Part shown: piece after piece, positions 24,433-36,859 of the stretch
Position numbering within the stretch: position 1 is the stretch's first letter
Layout: every line of letters starts with the position of its first letter
Source of the DNA: Moringa oleifera
Lineage: Eukaryota; Streptophyta; Magnoliopsida; Brassicales; Moringaceae
Length of the DNA: 64,000 nt
Assembly: GCA_021397835.1 (NCBI GenBank)
Contig: JAJFZO010000747.1
Span: 5,272,501 to 5,336,500, forward strand
Direction: 5' to 3'
Position numbers and translations under genes: made by a program
Notes under the pieces: model-generated
The model's database searches: none
What the model was told of the DNA's origin: nothing
Seen by the model: the letters and a program-made list of their open reading frames with translations, nothing else

Positions 24433-26733
24433 CGTAATTCCAAGTTTCTGTTCTGTGAATCTATAACATATACCCTGGAAAGGGTAAAAAAGGAGAGTCT
24501 TTTACATAAGAAGTTTGATATTTTTTCTGGATCCTGAACTTGTTATTTTAGGGTTGCTCTTCTGTTTGATAATAAAAGCTGCTCCTATGTAACATTTGGA
24601 CAGAAGTGCTTGTACATTGCTATCTGTACACATCAAGTCTTTGTTTGTGGACAAGAATAAATTAATTGCATTTCTAGAAAAGTTAAATTTGTTGCTGGAT
24701 ATAGAAACTTGGGAAACTCTTGTTGAATTGGCCATGTACCTTGTGTTATGGAAGTAGCGGCATGATAAAAATGCTTTAGGTTCTGAAATTTTAGTGTGCA
24801 TATCTTTGTCTGTGCCAGTATTAAGTTTGTTGCCTTTGTTTCACACCAATAAAGACCCACACAAACATGGGGTTACCCATAGACACATCCATACATACAC
24901 ACATATAGACACATATCTATGTACACATGTTATGTATATGTATGTATGTGCCCTCTTAATTGGACTTTTGGCTCTAAACAATTCACAATGGTGAAACATC
25001 CTAGATTGTTTAATTCAAAATCTTATTTAAATGATCCATCTAAACACAGTATCAATTCCAATGGTGGGTTTGGTAAAATTTATTCTGATGCTTGATCTGT
25101 CTCTCTCTCTCTCTCTCTCTACAGAGCTCAATTGCATTCATCTTCTGTTGAAGTTATGTGGTCGGTGTTAATTTATGCTCAAGTCATTTCCTATAAAGTT
25201 GTGGCCTCTGAGCATTTCATAGTACAAATATGAATTTCCTTGAATTCTCAGACTGTCCAAAACATGGCTGAGTTGATTTGTATCGTCGCCTAATTGCCGT
25301 TATGATGATGAATACTTCTATTGTTGTTGGGAAAAGAGTAATTGATGAGGCGATTAGAAAATAGTTTTGTGATGTTGTAATTGATAGCGATATTTGTGGA
25401 CATTATTGCTTGAAAAATTGCATGTCCCTGTAGTTGAGTATAGTTTGACTTTAAGAGTCAAAGCATCAAATATTTGTTTTGCAGACTAGGCATATATATA
25501 ACACGTATCTCAGTGTGCCGTACTGTAGGTTATACCTGAGTACACGTGTGTGGACATTTGTGATGCACATATTTTTGTAGTGAATTGCTATTATTTATGA
25601 AACAGTTCTTGTAATTATATTTCCTGCGCAATAATCATGTGAGATTGTTTTTTATTAGATGTCTTATATGAACTCAGGCATAAGGTGTTTTATTCTTACT
25701 ATATTTCTGTGCTTACACAGGCATGCCGTGGGAGTAATGCTTCAAAAGTACGCAAGGTCTCAAGACAAGTTTCACTGGCCTTTGTCAGGCGGACTCTTGC
25801 TAGGTGTCGAAGATTTGAAGAGACTGGCATTAGTTGTTTTAGCGAACCTGCACTACAGGATGTCCTGTTTTCTGCACATCCATGCAGCAATGAAGCAAAA
25901 TCTGTGGACTGTGTTGGCTCTGGAACTGCCAGTAACACATGCAATGAAGCCTGTAACCGTCAGGCTGAAGCCAGGGGCTCAGGTATATTGATTTGAACCA
26001 CTTTGATACTCTTATGATTGATGTGAACATATGTATTCAGGGAAAACAAATTTCTGGCTTTAAAATGCTTTTCTTTCCTTTGCCTGTTCCTGTAATCATA
26101 ATTTGCAAATGTTTTAATCCAATGCAAGTATCGAGCAAACTGTTATGTTTGATTGACAAATTATGATTCTGACTTCTAAGTTGCTGTACAGGTGCTGTTA
26201 CTAGCACTAAGAGGAGGGAAGTATTGATTGATGATTTTGTAGGCAGTGCTTCCTCCATGGTCACATCTAGTCTTGATAGCACCATTGTCGGAGTGAGGGG
26301 AAAGAGAAGTGAGAGAGAGAAGGATCAAAACAAAGATAGTTCAAGAAGCAACTCTGTTTCTGGAGCTGGTCGCTCGGCACTGGATGGCCTCAAGAGTGAA
26401 CGCAAAACAAAAGCAAAGCCCAAGCAGAAGAACAATCACTCGTCCGGGCAACCTGCTGGTCCATCCGGTCGTGGGTCTAATCAATCAGCAGGTACTGGTG
26501 GTGGTTTAACAGGCAATGCTGGGTGGGTATCTCCTAAACAAGCGGATGAGCCCATTGATTTTGCGAACTTGCAACTTGATACAATGGAAGAACTAGGTGT
26601 AACAAATGAACTTGGTGGTAATCAAGATTTGAGTAATTGGTTGAACTTTGATGAGGAATGCTTGCCGGACCATGATTCCATAGGTCTTGAAATACCAATG
26701 GATGACCTTTCCGAGTTGAATATGCTCATCTAG
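17151..26733 (+). CDS. Large conserved plant protein of unknown function (At4g29790/At2g19390-like)
   Basis: Exons: 17151-17425, 17990-18233, 18539-18816, 20234-20401, 20568-21317, 21453-21547, 22071-22133, 22254-22342, 22616-23245, 23670-23738, 23952-24022, 24102-24159, 25721-25982 and 26192-26733. Phases agree throughout, giving 3594 nt and 1197 residues. The protein is Ser-, Lys- and Arg-rich and mostly disordered. Ordered-looking patches are DRLKKLRESICKLDKY, FWKRMESIFASVSSEDMSYL, a basic RRKKKNLGKIDRAIQKEKD stretch, IELIAIDQLVEVAYRKGM, KVRKVSRQVSLAFVRRTLAR plus CFSEPALQDVLFS, and an acidic C-terminus. From memory this matches the Arabidopsis At4g29790/At2g19390/At5g22450 group, annotated only as SRRM2-like or hypothetical. 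Basic clusters such as KKLKDRK suggest a nuclear location (inference). The start is the first ATG of a clean exon. No function is assigned. Confidence 0.85.
19290..19585 (-). mobile_element. SINE-like insertion in intron 3, with 14-bp target-site duplication
   Basis: A perfect 14-base direct repeat, ATCACATATTATTA, lies at 19290-19303 and 19572-19585. The 268 bases between have an internal GGGTCAAAGTTTCC (minus strand, near 19445-19460) resembling a Pol III B box. On the minus strand the insert ends in a long AAC/AAT trinucleotide run (19304-19371). A short body, simple-repeat tail and flanking duplication are the signature of a non-autonomous retroposon inserted in minus orientation. The A-box assignment is uncertain. 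Confidence 0.6.
24216..24445 (+). mobile_element. tRNA-derived SINE in intron 12, with GA tail and target-site duplication
   Basis: The body at about 24228-24401 contains an A-box-like TTAGCTAGTAAGCATCG and a B-box-like GATTTTCAAATCCCC (24284-24298) spaced as in a tRNA promoter. The 3' part ends GGATACCACAGCGCATTAAAA, then (AG)n to 24433. The flanks GTAATTCAAAGT (24216-24227) and GTAATTCCAAGT (24434-24445) match at 11 of 12 positions, consistent with a target-site duplication. The layout resembles widespread dicot SINEs. It is inserted in the same orientation as the host gene. Confidence 0.72.
25098..25122. repeat. (TC)n microsatellite in intron 12
   Basis: About 12 uninterrupted CT dinucleotides within the 1.56-kb intron 24160-25720. 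The same intron also has an imperfect CA/TA-rich run near 24860-24945. Confidence 0.8.
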
Positions 26734-29700
26734 TAACATTCAGCCCTTATGGTATATGGACACTGTCTAGGGGTCAGAATTGGCTGATCACTGATTGTAA
26801 TTATGATTGATTTTCCTGTGTACATAAACCATTAACAGAAATTTTGATTCTCCTGTTGTTGTGCATTTGATATTCCAAAAGATGCTTGGAATATATTAAA
26901 AGGATGAAATGCTACTTGCAAGCCTTTTCAGAAGAACAAACCACAAAATGATTTCTACCTTTGGTCAGGTGTTATTTCAAACAATTGTGACCTCTATAAA
27001 TCAAAGTGATTTTCTAAAAATTGTAGGCCACGTGTCTCATTTTTTGTCAAACAATTAAAAAAAATGATCAAACTAAACTTTCAGCCATGACTTTATAATT
27101 AATTGGACATGTTTTCTCAACCACGAATCGATGATCTTGAACAATGCCCAAGGACATGTCTGCCAACTACATTTCTTAATTTGTTTTAGTTTGATAAGCC
27201 TCTTGGCATTTGTTTCATGGAAGATGGGGTAAGCCTTGCCAACCATTCTAGTCAATACCAAATAAGCTCCATTAATAAACCATATAGTTTAATGAAGGCT
27301 TCATCTTCTTCAACACAAATCAAACTTAACTAATTTTTCTGGTACCACCATTATTATTTTAAGTGCTTCTAAACAAGTGATATATGTAGTTTAATTTTCA
27401 AATTTTATTGTTTAGAAAACTATTTTAACAACATATATAAGTTTCGTTCTAAATTTATAAAAATATCAATTTGTATTAAATTTATAAATTATTTTATTTA
27501 AAATAAATTAAATTTATGCGCGATATAAAATTAAAATAATATCATTAAAAATATCATAAATATAATAAATTATTGATCGATCAATTCAGACAAAATCATC
27601 GTAAATAGTTAAAAATATCAATATGCTTTGATTATATTACATGACACAATGGGTGTAAAGTAACTTTAGTTTTGGTGTGAAAAAGACATGAAAGAAATTC
27701 TTACAAAATGATAACCTTTGCAATCAGCAAACAAATCAAATGGATTCATGACATGTAAATTGTAGACCCACCTAAATCAATTGGTTTAGTTAAAGCATGA
27801 ACCTTCTTCTTGTCGGTCGTATTACTAAAAAAAGAAATGATGAAAGCAGTATTACATTTTGATAAATCAAAACCTAATCTAAAAAGACGTATGCATGCAT
27901 TAAACTAAAGCAAGATAAGCTCATCTTGCTACCCATAATGTAATTTGGTTCCTAAAGGCACGCTAGTAACGACAGATTATGCCACCCTTCCCTAATTTTT
28001 TAATTTACGTTTTCCATAATGGATCTGAAAGCAGAGAAAAGAGAACTTGATGATAACAAAAGAATCATTAACAAATTAATCCAACACCCAACATCAAAGG
28101 CAAGAAAAATCAGCTACACAAAAGCTTGTAAGCTGTCTATGCAAAGATTTGTCTGCATAAATCTTAATGGACGGAACATAAAAGGGAGCATGTCGGTATC
28201 TATTGATTCGTTGTTAGACTTCTTAGATATGTTTAGACAACGATGTGCGTACTAATTAATATGCTCAGTGGTTCATCGGGCCATTAGGTTAATTCTTCTT
28301 TTCTACTTTGCCGGTGGTCCGATAAAAAAATTACAGATGCTTGACATGATCAAATAAGTCTCCGTTGATTAGAGGGTAAACAATAGTAAGGGCTGCAAAT
28401 TTCAACATTCCCCACTAACTCACATGAAGAACATACTGTATTAATGTTGTATGATACAATGAACCGGCAATGATGGTTTCTTAACGACTTCTTGGGTAAG
28501 AAATTCCTATGGTCTTATGATAAATGACAAGCTTAATTATTGGATATCAATGAAGTGTTAGTTGCTAATTGGGTGCTTTTGCCTTGTTCCGCTTCACGGG
28601 TGTGACTATGTAATCAAGATGCAAACCTGCCGACAATGAAAGATTGGTAGTTAACTTTCTAATTCCCCTCATAATTCATATTTAGTTAGGGTCTCTAAGT
28701 CCAGTAATGTTGAATTTGTGATCCACTCTCTCTAAGAAAGCGTTAAGTGATCATTGATTAGTAGATGCCCTCTGTGTTAAAATGAAGGCAAGAGGTTTAT
28801 ATTCTTGAGATATGATGAAAATTAGGGTTTTGGACAGGTAGTATGATAGATGTCAAAAACCTAACTAAGCCATCGGTACAACATGACAAACATGACATTA
28901 CAAGTGATGGGTTTGGTTGCTGACCTAGAAAATCTCTCTCTCTCTCTCTCTTTCCACCAAACACGTTTAGACAAGAGTGGCACCAGAGGGACAGAAGCAA
29001 CAATGCATGCATGCATGCATGGATAGTTAACTTTTGTGGGTTGACATAACAAAAGTTGTCTTGTACAGAGATTTTAGGTAGCTTTATCTTCTTCAATGTC
29101 TTGGCCAGCACAGAAAAGCACCTTTAAGAACAATATCAGTAATGTATTGTTTTGCAGCTTTCGGTGTCCTTCCTATATTCATTAATGTTGAACAAAGGAA
29201 TATGTATCTGTAGGTAACCTAAGTTCAATCCAAACGCCATCATCAAATTCATTAATTTACTTTCACAATGGCTAATTAAGCCAATCAAAGATTGTTAACA
29301 TACATCCGTAATGCCTCTAATCATAGAATAATAGCTTTTGGTAGCCACCATATTGTTCTTATAATCATAGAATAACCTTCTCTAGCCTCAACTTAATTAA
29401 TCCATTAATTGTCCAATATCAATTCAACAACTCAGACATTTGAACTCAAGTGGCAAATTAATCAACTTCTTTTGTTTGCATCAAATTCATCACTGAAGAA
29501 AGCATTAATCCGTGATCCATCATATACACAAGTTGTTGCATAATAATTTTTCTTTCAAAAGCGACAAGATATCTCTCTCTCTTGGGTCTCCCCTTTCCTT
29601 TAAAATAACCTTTACAACCACTTGATATGAAGCAAAACACACCAACTTAAATTCTCTTTCTTCTACAAGACCCATTAGCCAAAAACAATGCATTCAGTTC

Positions 29701-30675
29701 ATATTCTCTCAATCAGCTTGTCCTTTCTTCATTAGAATACTAATCTCTTCTTCGCAACCACTTCGGTCTCTCTGTAAATTAATGAAAGACTCTCTCTATC
29801 TGGTCTTTAATGTCATGCAAGAGCCATTTGAAGAAGAGGGCATATGTATGCTATATTTATAAATACGGTATACACTTTTTCAATGTAATCTCTTCAAGCA
29901 AATAGTTAAAGCTTCCTCATCATGCATATAAAATTGATTTTGATCATTTACACCATAGTAACATAAATACTTTTGAAAAAGCAGAAAAAAAAGGGTAGAA
30001 AAACATATAAACCTATGACCATCTTTTCTAAAGTAGCTTGATGAAATCCAGTGGTGGGAGCAGGAACATCAGACTACAGAATTTGTTCACTCAGGCAACA
30101 TATGCAGCAGCGAATGTCTGGCTCATCATCAGAAGTTTGAGAAGTGATTCTGTGAAGGTTGAACCATCTGTAAATCTGTGGTTGTTTGGCATGAGTTTTC
30201 GTCGCCAATCAAGCTCCTGATAGTATTTCCCAAGTAAAAATTAGACACCAAGCCATTAATTGTATTTCATGTTAGAAATTCACAAGAAGATCTTTAAGAC
30301 GAAGCAAATAAAATAAAACATACTATGCCTCTTCAGTTCCTTGCTAAACTAATTGATTTTATGTTACTGACTCTATATCAAAGCTCCTGTTCCATTGCTA
30401 GCTATGCACATCACAAGGATGACTAATACTTTATTATGCATAATAAAAGAACAAAAGAAGCAAAAGAATTGAAAGAACGAAAAAAAAAAAGAGGAGAATT
30501 TCCATCCATGAAAAGGGCAACTAAGATATGTCATTTGAAACATAATAGGAGAAAGAAACTCTAAACAGGAGTTTTCCAGCAGGTATTAGAAGTCTCGCAT
30601 TTCTATAGTTAACTTGGAATATATTTAACAGTCTACAGTATAAATGTCAGATTTTACTTTTAATTGTGGTCAATC
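26734..30675. other. Tail-to-tail spacer between the 17151 gene and the TGA gene
   Basis: The first roughly 130 bases are likely 3'UTR of the plus-strand gene, and the last several hundred likely 3'UTR of the minus-strand TGA gene. The rest is AT-rich with no gene I can support. A 79-codon frame at 28019-28255 and a 60-codon frame at 30038-30220 show no domain. Simple repeats are a TC run near 28937-28952 (CTCTCT) and a TGCA run near 29003-29021. Confidence 0.55.
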
Positions 30676-33600
30676 TTACTCTCGTGGACGAGATGCCCAG
30701 AGGGAGCTAAGTGCCCGTAACCTTCCATAGTACTCGCCGATCACCAAGAAACATCGCGCTGCCTGTCGAACTGTTAGTATCCGGCGAAGTTGGTGAAGGG
30801 TTTGTTGTCTCAAATTGTCAGCCTACAATATCCAAAGGCACAGATAATTTAATTAGTAAGCTAAGCACATGTTGCTAGGTAGGTTATGAATTATTTATTC
30901 AAACAAACAAATCAAATGTTGAAAACGATAATGTTCTAATTGCAAGAGAACGCCACAACCACCATATGATATAGAAAAACAAATGGGTCCCTATGCTACG
31001 GCACATGGTTGCAAGCCCTAAACGTTTCAAAGGGGTTGAAAACTCCAGAATTTGTCTTATCTATGATTCTGTCCATTCCAATCATACATTAGAAAATAAA
31101 AAGGAAGTTTATATTATATATATCTGATAAAATAATCATAAACTCTTTTCCGTTCATAGGCTTATCTAGGTTTTTTTTTTTCAACACATATCATTATCAT
31201 GCCACCAATTGATAGAAACCCCTATTCAGATGGAAAAACCACATCAAAAAACCCTAGCAATATTCAACATCATGGTGGACTTCTTAGCGCCAAAGCAACA
31301 TTTGTCACCACAAAGCGATTCTTTATAATAAATCAATTTACAGTAGAAAGGAACCCTTCACCGCAAACGTGGCAACTATCCAGTGGAAATGAATACAAGA
31401 AGTATGAAAGTCACGTCCTCTGGTTGACCAAAACGTGATCGCCTGATTGGTAGAGAATTTGTGGTCAAACTTGATGTAGATGATAATCAAAGTGTTTAAG
31501 GTCAAATGGTCATTCGAACTAAATTGATCAGCCGGTGGAATGGCTAGACGAGGAAGCAGCATAACTTGTTGACTATTTTATGCATCTAGCTATCAGTTTT
31601 TTGTTTAATTTCCTATTCTTCTAAGATAAGCTAAATAAAGTCAAAATTAAAATGTTGAAAAGAAAGCTATAAGATAAAATTGCGGCGCAAAACAAGACAA
31701 CACATCCACACAATAAATAGAATAGAATAAAAAGAAACATTTGAACTACTTGTTAGTATATAGCTAAAATATAAATATAAAATACACAACTAAATAGTGA
31801 CACCCATGTAGTTAATAATAACATTAGTGAATTTTATTGTCAAAACACAAACAAATTTAAGCAAATCTATTTAAAAAGAAAAACAAAAGAAAGATACAAA
31901 ATTTGAAATTCCTCCCTTGTTCTTGATCATACATCTTGTGGGTTCCACTTCAATTATCAAGAAATGCAAGTTACATAAAATTATATAATCAATGGATAAT
32001 TTTGACAAATGGGTTAGTCAACATACAATCTAGAATTTTGAAAAATTAATCCCAAAATTTACTCCTAAAAACTAGAGTCTTGAGTACTTCCACAAGGTCT
32101 AACCTTGACAATTGACACCCATTATTGCAAGGTACAAAAAACTCACTATGCAAAAACATGACATATTAGGTGTGAAGAAGACCAAGAAGGTCTCTGATTA
32201 ATCACCTGATGAGGAAGACTTTATATCATGTTTCAGCTGAGCTCCTATTTCCAGCTCTTCACACAAGTGATTGAGCTTTGCATTCCTCCAACATATATCA
32301 TTTTCACATGCCACTATGCTTAACTTGGAAAGGAAGTGCTCGATTGTTTTTGACTTACATTCATAGAACCTAAACCGAGGGTCCTACTTCTCAGATTTTT
32401 TATTTTACTTTGTTTTACTTTCAAGACTACAAAGATCATACTCGAACACTCTCATCCTTTGTAGTAAATGTAAAGGAAACAGATATTGTGACGTGACATC
32501 ACTCTCATTAGCAGGAACATATATTTGTATGAGTAAATATAGTGAACACTTGGTGTGCATGATTGTGATGACAAGCTTACCTGGCGAACAAAGCCTTCAA
32601 GATTAGCAAGCTTGCCCAAGGCAACAGCCATTTGTTGCATGCCATCAACGACTGGGCCACCTGCAATAGTGTCAATCAAAGACTGTTGGAGTTGTTCCAA
32701 GCCCTGAAAGAGAGCTTCTTCTGCCTGTTGTGAGGAATGCCGGAGGCTGTAAATTCCCATCAGTTGCTGTTCCGTTAATATGTCCAATTGTGATATTAAC
32801 ATCTGATTAACAAGAAAACACAATTAAGTTAGAAATCAGCAGGCAGCAGCTACTTTTAATCATTCAGCAGACATAATCTCAAACCTTGATGAGCTCCGAG
32901 GGGCGAAAACCGCCAATCCAGAGGAAGCAACGTTCGGCCGGAGTCGTCCACATTCCGGTTATGAGGTGGAAGACATCAGATTTTGCAGCCACACCTCTCA
33001 ACCGGAAAATCTCATCATAATGTGAAATATATCCATCCACAATCACCCTGAGATCACCATCCGGTAAGTGTGCTTGCAGCCCTGTCCGGAGCTCTGACAT
33101 GTGCCTATGATCATCCTCTAGCCACCTTGCATATTCCATATCAAATATCGCCGCCCCTACAATAACAATAACAAAATTAAAATTATTATACTATTATTAT
33201 TATTATTATTATTATTAGATAACTAATATCTTTTTTATTAATTTAATAATGATAAATATCAAAAATAGTGGGAAAAAAAAAAGATTGCTAAAAAGGGGAA
33301 AGTCGGACCGTGTAATAAATAATGTGTTACCAAATATATGTAAAGTTTACTATAAATTAATAAGCACTCCAAAGACTTTGAGATAAAAAAATAAAAAAAA
33401 AACAATGATTTTGCATGATTTTGAAAGATATTAATTTACTAATTTAACTTGTTTAAATTTTAATTTTTTTTAAAAAATAAAAATTAATAATAGATTGTGG
33501 CAATTCTTATTAGTTATGATTGGTGTTGTGGAAATTAGTATGATGCCTAATTAAATTACCACATAATCCACATTTAGATCGAATAACTTTTGACTAATGG

Positions 33601-35268
33601 GTAGTTGACACATCAGCCTCTCAGAGGGAACATCTAAATTGCTTCAAATTATAAGGGTACAATTGGAAAATAAAAATAAGAGATTGGAAAAACTTACCAG
33701 GGCTGATGTTTCCACCGGCAGCACTACAGCCTACCAACAAGAGTCCCTATGAATATCGCAAATTAATTAATTAATTAAGAACGAAGTAAATTATTGATTT
33801 CTTTTTTATTTTTTGTTTATAAAAAGAAATTCAAAAAAAAAAAAAAAAAAAAAAACCTGAGAGCGAGCCCTTTGAAGATCTTGCTCTAGCTGGGTGAGCT
33901 TTATCCTACTGGATTCTAGCTGCTGCACATAGGCCTGTTCACATTGTTAGGGTTGTTTTTATATTATAACAGTTAGAAAATACATGCATGCATACATAGA
34001 TGGATATCTACATACATACATAGTATGTATGGATGATGTATGTAAGGAATACAAAGACATGCATATACCTTCTTTCTGAGACGGCTTTTCCTGGCAGCTT
34101 CTCTATTCTGAGCTAACCGTCTCAACGTCTGAAACCAGCAAGTTTCTCAGTACGAAATATGAAAAAAGACAGAGATGCTTTTCATGGAAGAAAAGGAAGG
34201 AAAATCATTGAAAATAAAAAGGAACTTATGGGCAAAGAAAAGAAAAAGGAAATAGTTTAGTTTGTTGTTCAATACCTTGGCGTCAAGTTGCTTCTCGGAA
34301 GATGAAGCTTTTCTCTGCATAATTTCAAGAGATAAATATTATATTATTGCTGCTTGATATGACATGAGGAGATATGCATTTGAGAAAATGATTGGGATGA
34401 AGAAAAACAGAAGGAAGAAGAAGTGGTTGGCCAATGGGGAAATGATCGCAGAAATAGACAAGAAGTTGGTAAGTAGAAGAAAGCAATGGTTTGGTGGCTG
34501 AAAGCTAGAGAAAAAGATAAAGGAAAATTCAGCCAAACATATTATAAGTTGATTGTTTCAGCTGGGTTTTCTTATTTATATGCAGTTAAGTTAATCTTGT
34601 TCTGGTAATTTTCATAGGGACCAGAAAAGAGAAAACGGAGAAGGGAGAGAATTGTTATTTTAATGGAGATTTTATGGAGAGGAAAGTGTTTGTCGGAGTG
34701 ATGACAAGAAAAAGATCAGACAGGATTTCTGAGAAGCATCGCTGATACCTGAGGACGAACAAGATATGGGCACCGAAGCCAATCATCAGTTTCTGCCATT
34801 CTTCTAAATGGGTTCTCTCATCTCTGATTGTAATTTCAAAACTGAGGTTTAAAGCTTTTGAAAGCAATTAGTAGTATGAGTTATAGGGATGAAATGATGA
34901 TTGCTGTAGACACCTAACAGGCCTCACCCTCCCTCGTGCTTCTGTTAAAGCAAGATAGGGTCACTTATTGTTGTAAGGAAGAAACAGTGCTAACTACTGT
35001 GAAGATTCTCTCTTTGCTTTTCAAGGTGTGCACTGTTCTTCCTCAACTCTCTCTCTCCTCACACATATTTCATGTCAGACATTCATCAGAAAATCGTCCA
35101 GCAATCAGAAAAACTCTAGTGTCCTTTGATTTTCTGTGGGTTGTTGGGATCTGTGCTTTTTTTTTTTTTTTAAAGATCAGAGAGAGAGATGGAGAAAGAG
35201 AGGGAGAACAGTAATGATAACAATAAAGATTAACTAACTTTTCCTGAGTTTTTGGGAGATGGGTAAGG

Positions 35269-35306
<38 letters not shown>

Positions 35307-36859
35307 GTATGAGATATATTATAAGAAGAGGAAAAGAGAGAGTAGTTTAATAAAGACCTTGTCTTGGGTTGGCTTAGCAGGTGGTTGATTCTGTGATGGG
35401 GCTGCTACTGCAGCTGTTCTTAAGGCATCACTTGCCATCTCTACTTGTTGTTGTTGCTGCTGCAGGTGCTTCTGATCAAAAGTCTGGTTGTGATCTGAAG
35501 AAGATGCCTTTCTGCAGCTGATAGGAGATTCTGGTTCAAGCTGTGCCTCAGCTTTGCTTGAAAGAGTGTTCCCCGCAGACCCAGAATCTGTGCTCTCTCC
35601 TCCCGATTTTGAGCTTCCCTGGATGAACAGAATCAAAACTTTTCATATGGGTATTAGAGAATCATCCTAAAACCAATCAAGAAAGTGGCCTTAATAGACA
35701 AACTCATTTTCTGCCAAAATGGGTACTACTCACTCAAAGGGTCATCTCCTATTCCTACAGTATAAAAACAGACTTTTAACAAACAATTTGCAGTCGTACA
35801 AGAAGCTGAAATGAAAAACTTGAGGTGGGTAACTTTTTAAACATGTACAACCATCTTATCTACTGTCTGAATTCTGATATATATATATATCCCAAAGGAA
35901 ATGGTCAAAGTTGGGAAAGAAAGCCAAGAGACTACTCTTGGGGTTTGCTGGAATCTGATTGGCCAGGAAGGGAACATCTCCAGAGTAGCTGCAGGTCTGC
36001 CTGCTGTGAATAAAGCTGCACAGAATCACCAAAAGGAAAATCTTCAGAAGATCACCGGAAATAAAGACAGGGAGATTTCTCAAGAAACCAGAAAACTCTA
36101 TTTTAGTGTATATCAAAGCAAGAAAAGGGTAATAGGAACCTAATCTCCCCCAACACTCCCCCACTCTTTTTCTTTTGTTGTCTGTTCTTTTCTCTGCGAC
36201 TATGGAGTCAGTAAATCATGCCAAGGAGGACATTTTTCCAAGTTTGTATCCTCACGCCATTCAAGTCTCTTGCCTCGGTATCATTGCTGTACTAGAAATG
36301 GCAACACCCCCCACTGTACCCAGCAGTAGACATTTTCAAAACTCTCTTTCTCTCTCTCTCGGGTCCTGCTTCTTTTAGGAGTTGGTTATGCTACGCAAAC
36401 GTCACAAAAGGAGAGATGATATGTGCATATAGAGGGAGAGGGATTTAGAGTCTGTGTGTGTGTGAGAGAGAGAGAGAGAGAGGCTTACATGCTTTGGCTT
36501 CATCATTCCTAATCTTAACTCCTTGAAGCACAATTGCTTCTTCAAGCTCTCCAAAATCAAAGGCAGATCCTTCTTGATTACTAAGAGAGGGAAAAAAATC
36601 CATTAACACCCATGTCAAGTCATGAACGGAACATCAAAAGAAAACCAGTAATCAAAATTTCTGCTGCAGTAAGTAATCCAGCTTAAATTTTATGTATTGA
36701 TGATAGAGAAGATAACTAAAAACTGGTGTTATCATGAATGGAATACATGAAGCTGGCAGGGTTATTGATCCCATGAAGAACGTAAGGGACATGGTGATGA
36801 TGATTTGAAGCTGCTGCTAAGTCTGACAAACCGGTTTCTCCAACTCTGTGGGTCGCCAT
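30676..36859 (-). CDS. TGA9: TGA-type bZIP transcription factor (TGA9/TGA10-like) with DOG1 domain
   Basis: TGA factors bind TGACG motifs in the nucleus. TGA9/TGA10 act with ROXY glutaredoxins in anther development (family knowledge). Exons from the 5' end: 36859-36747, 36580-36489, 36015-35936, 35618-35358, 34314-34276, 34128-34069, 33934-33857, 33746-33698, 33156-32885, 32802-32581 and 30822-30676. The total is 1413 nt, 470 residues, close to the family's length. Order: His-rich N-terminus; FDFGELEEAIVLQGV; ATLEMFPSWPIRFQQTPR; Ser-rich linker with poly-Gln; basic region AQNREAARKSRLRKKAYVQQL plus zipper; DOG1 domain beginning DMEYARWLEDDHRHM; C-terminus GEYYGRLRALSSLWASRPRE. Donor CTTACC near 37037 suggests a small 5'UTR intron. 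Intron 10 (30823-32580) and intron 4 (34315-35357) are long. TGA9 versus TGA10 is not settled, and the symbol denotes the class. Confidence 0.93.
35272..35301. repeat. (GA)n microsatellite in intron 4 of the TGA gene
   Basis: About 15 GA dinucleotides directly upstream (plus-strand sense) of the exon at 35358-35618. A second GA run lies at about 36462-36482, a few bases from the splice donor of the exon at 36489-36580. Both lie within transcribed introns. Confidence 0.8.

Noticed and set aside
28019..28255. 79-codon plus-strand ORF starting MDLKAEKRELDDNK
   Set aside because: No recognisable domain, no splice partners and AT-rich surroundings. Not enough to call a gene.
29003..29021. TGCATGCATGCA run as a regulatory RY-element cluster
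   Set aside because: It is a pure tetranucleotide simple repeat in spacer DNA far from any start codon.
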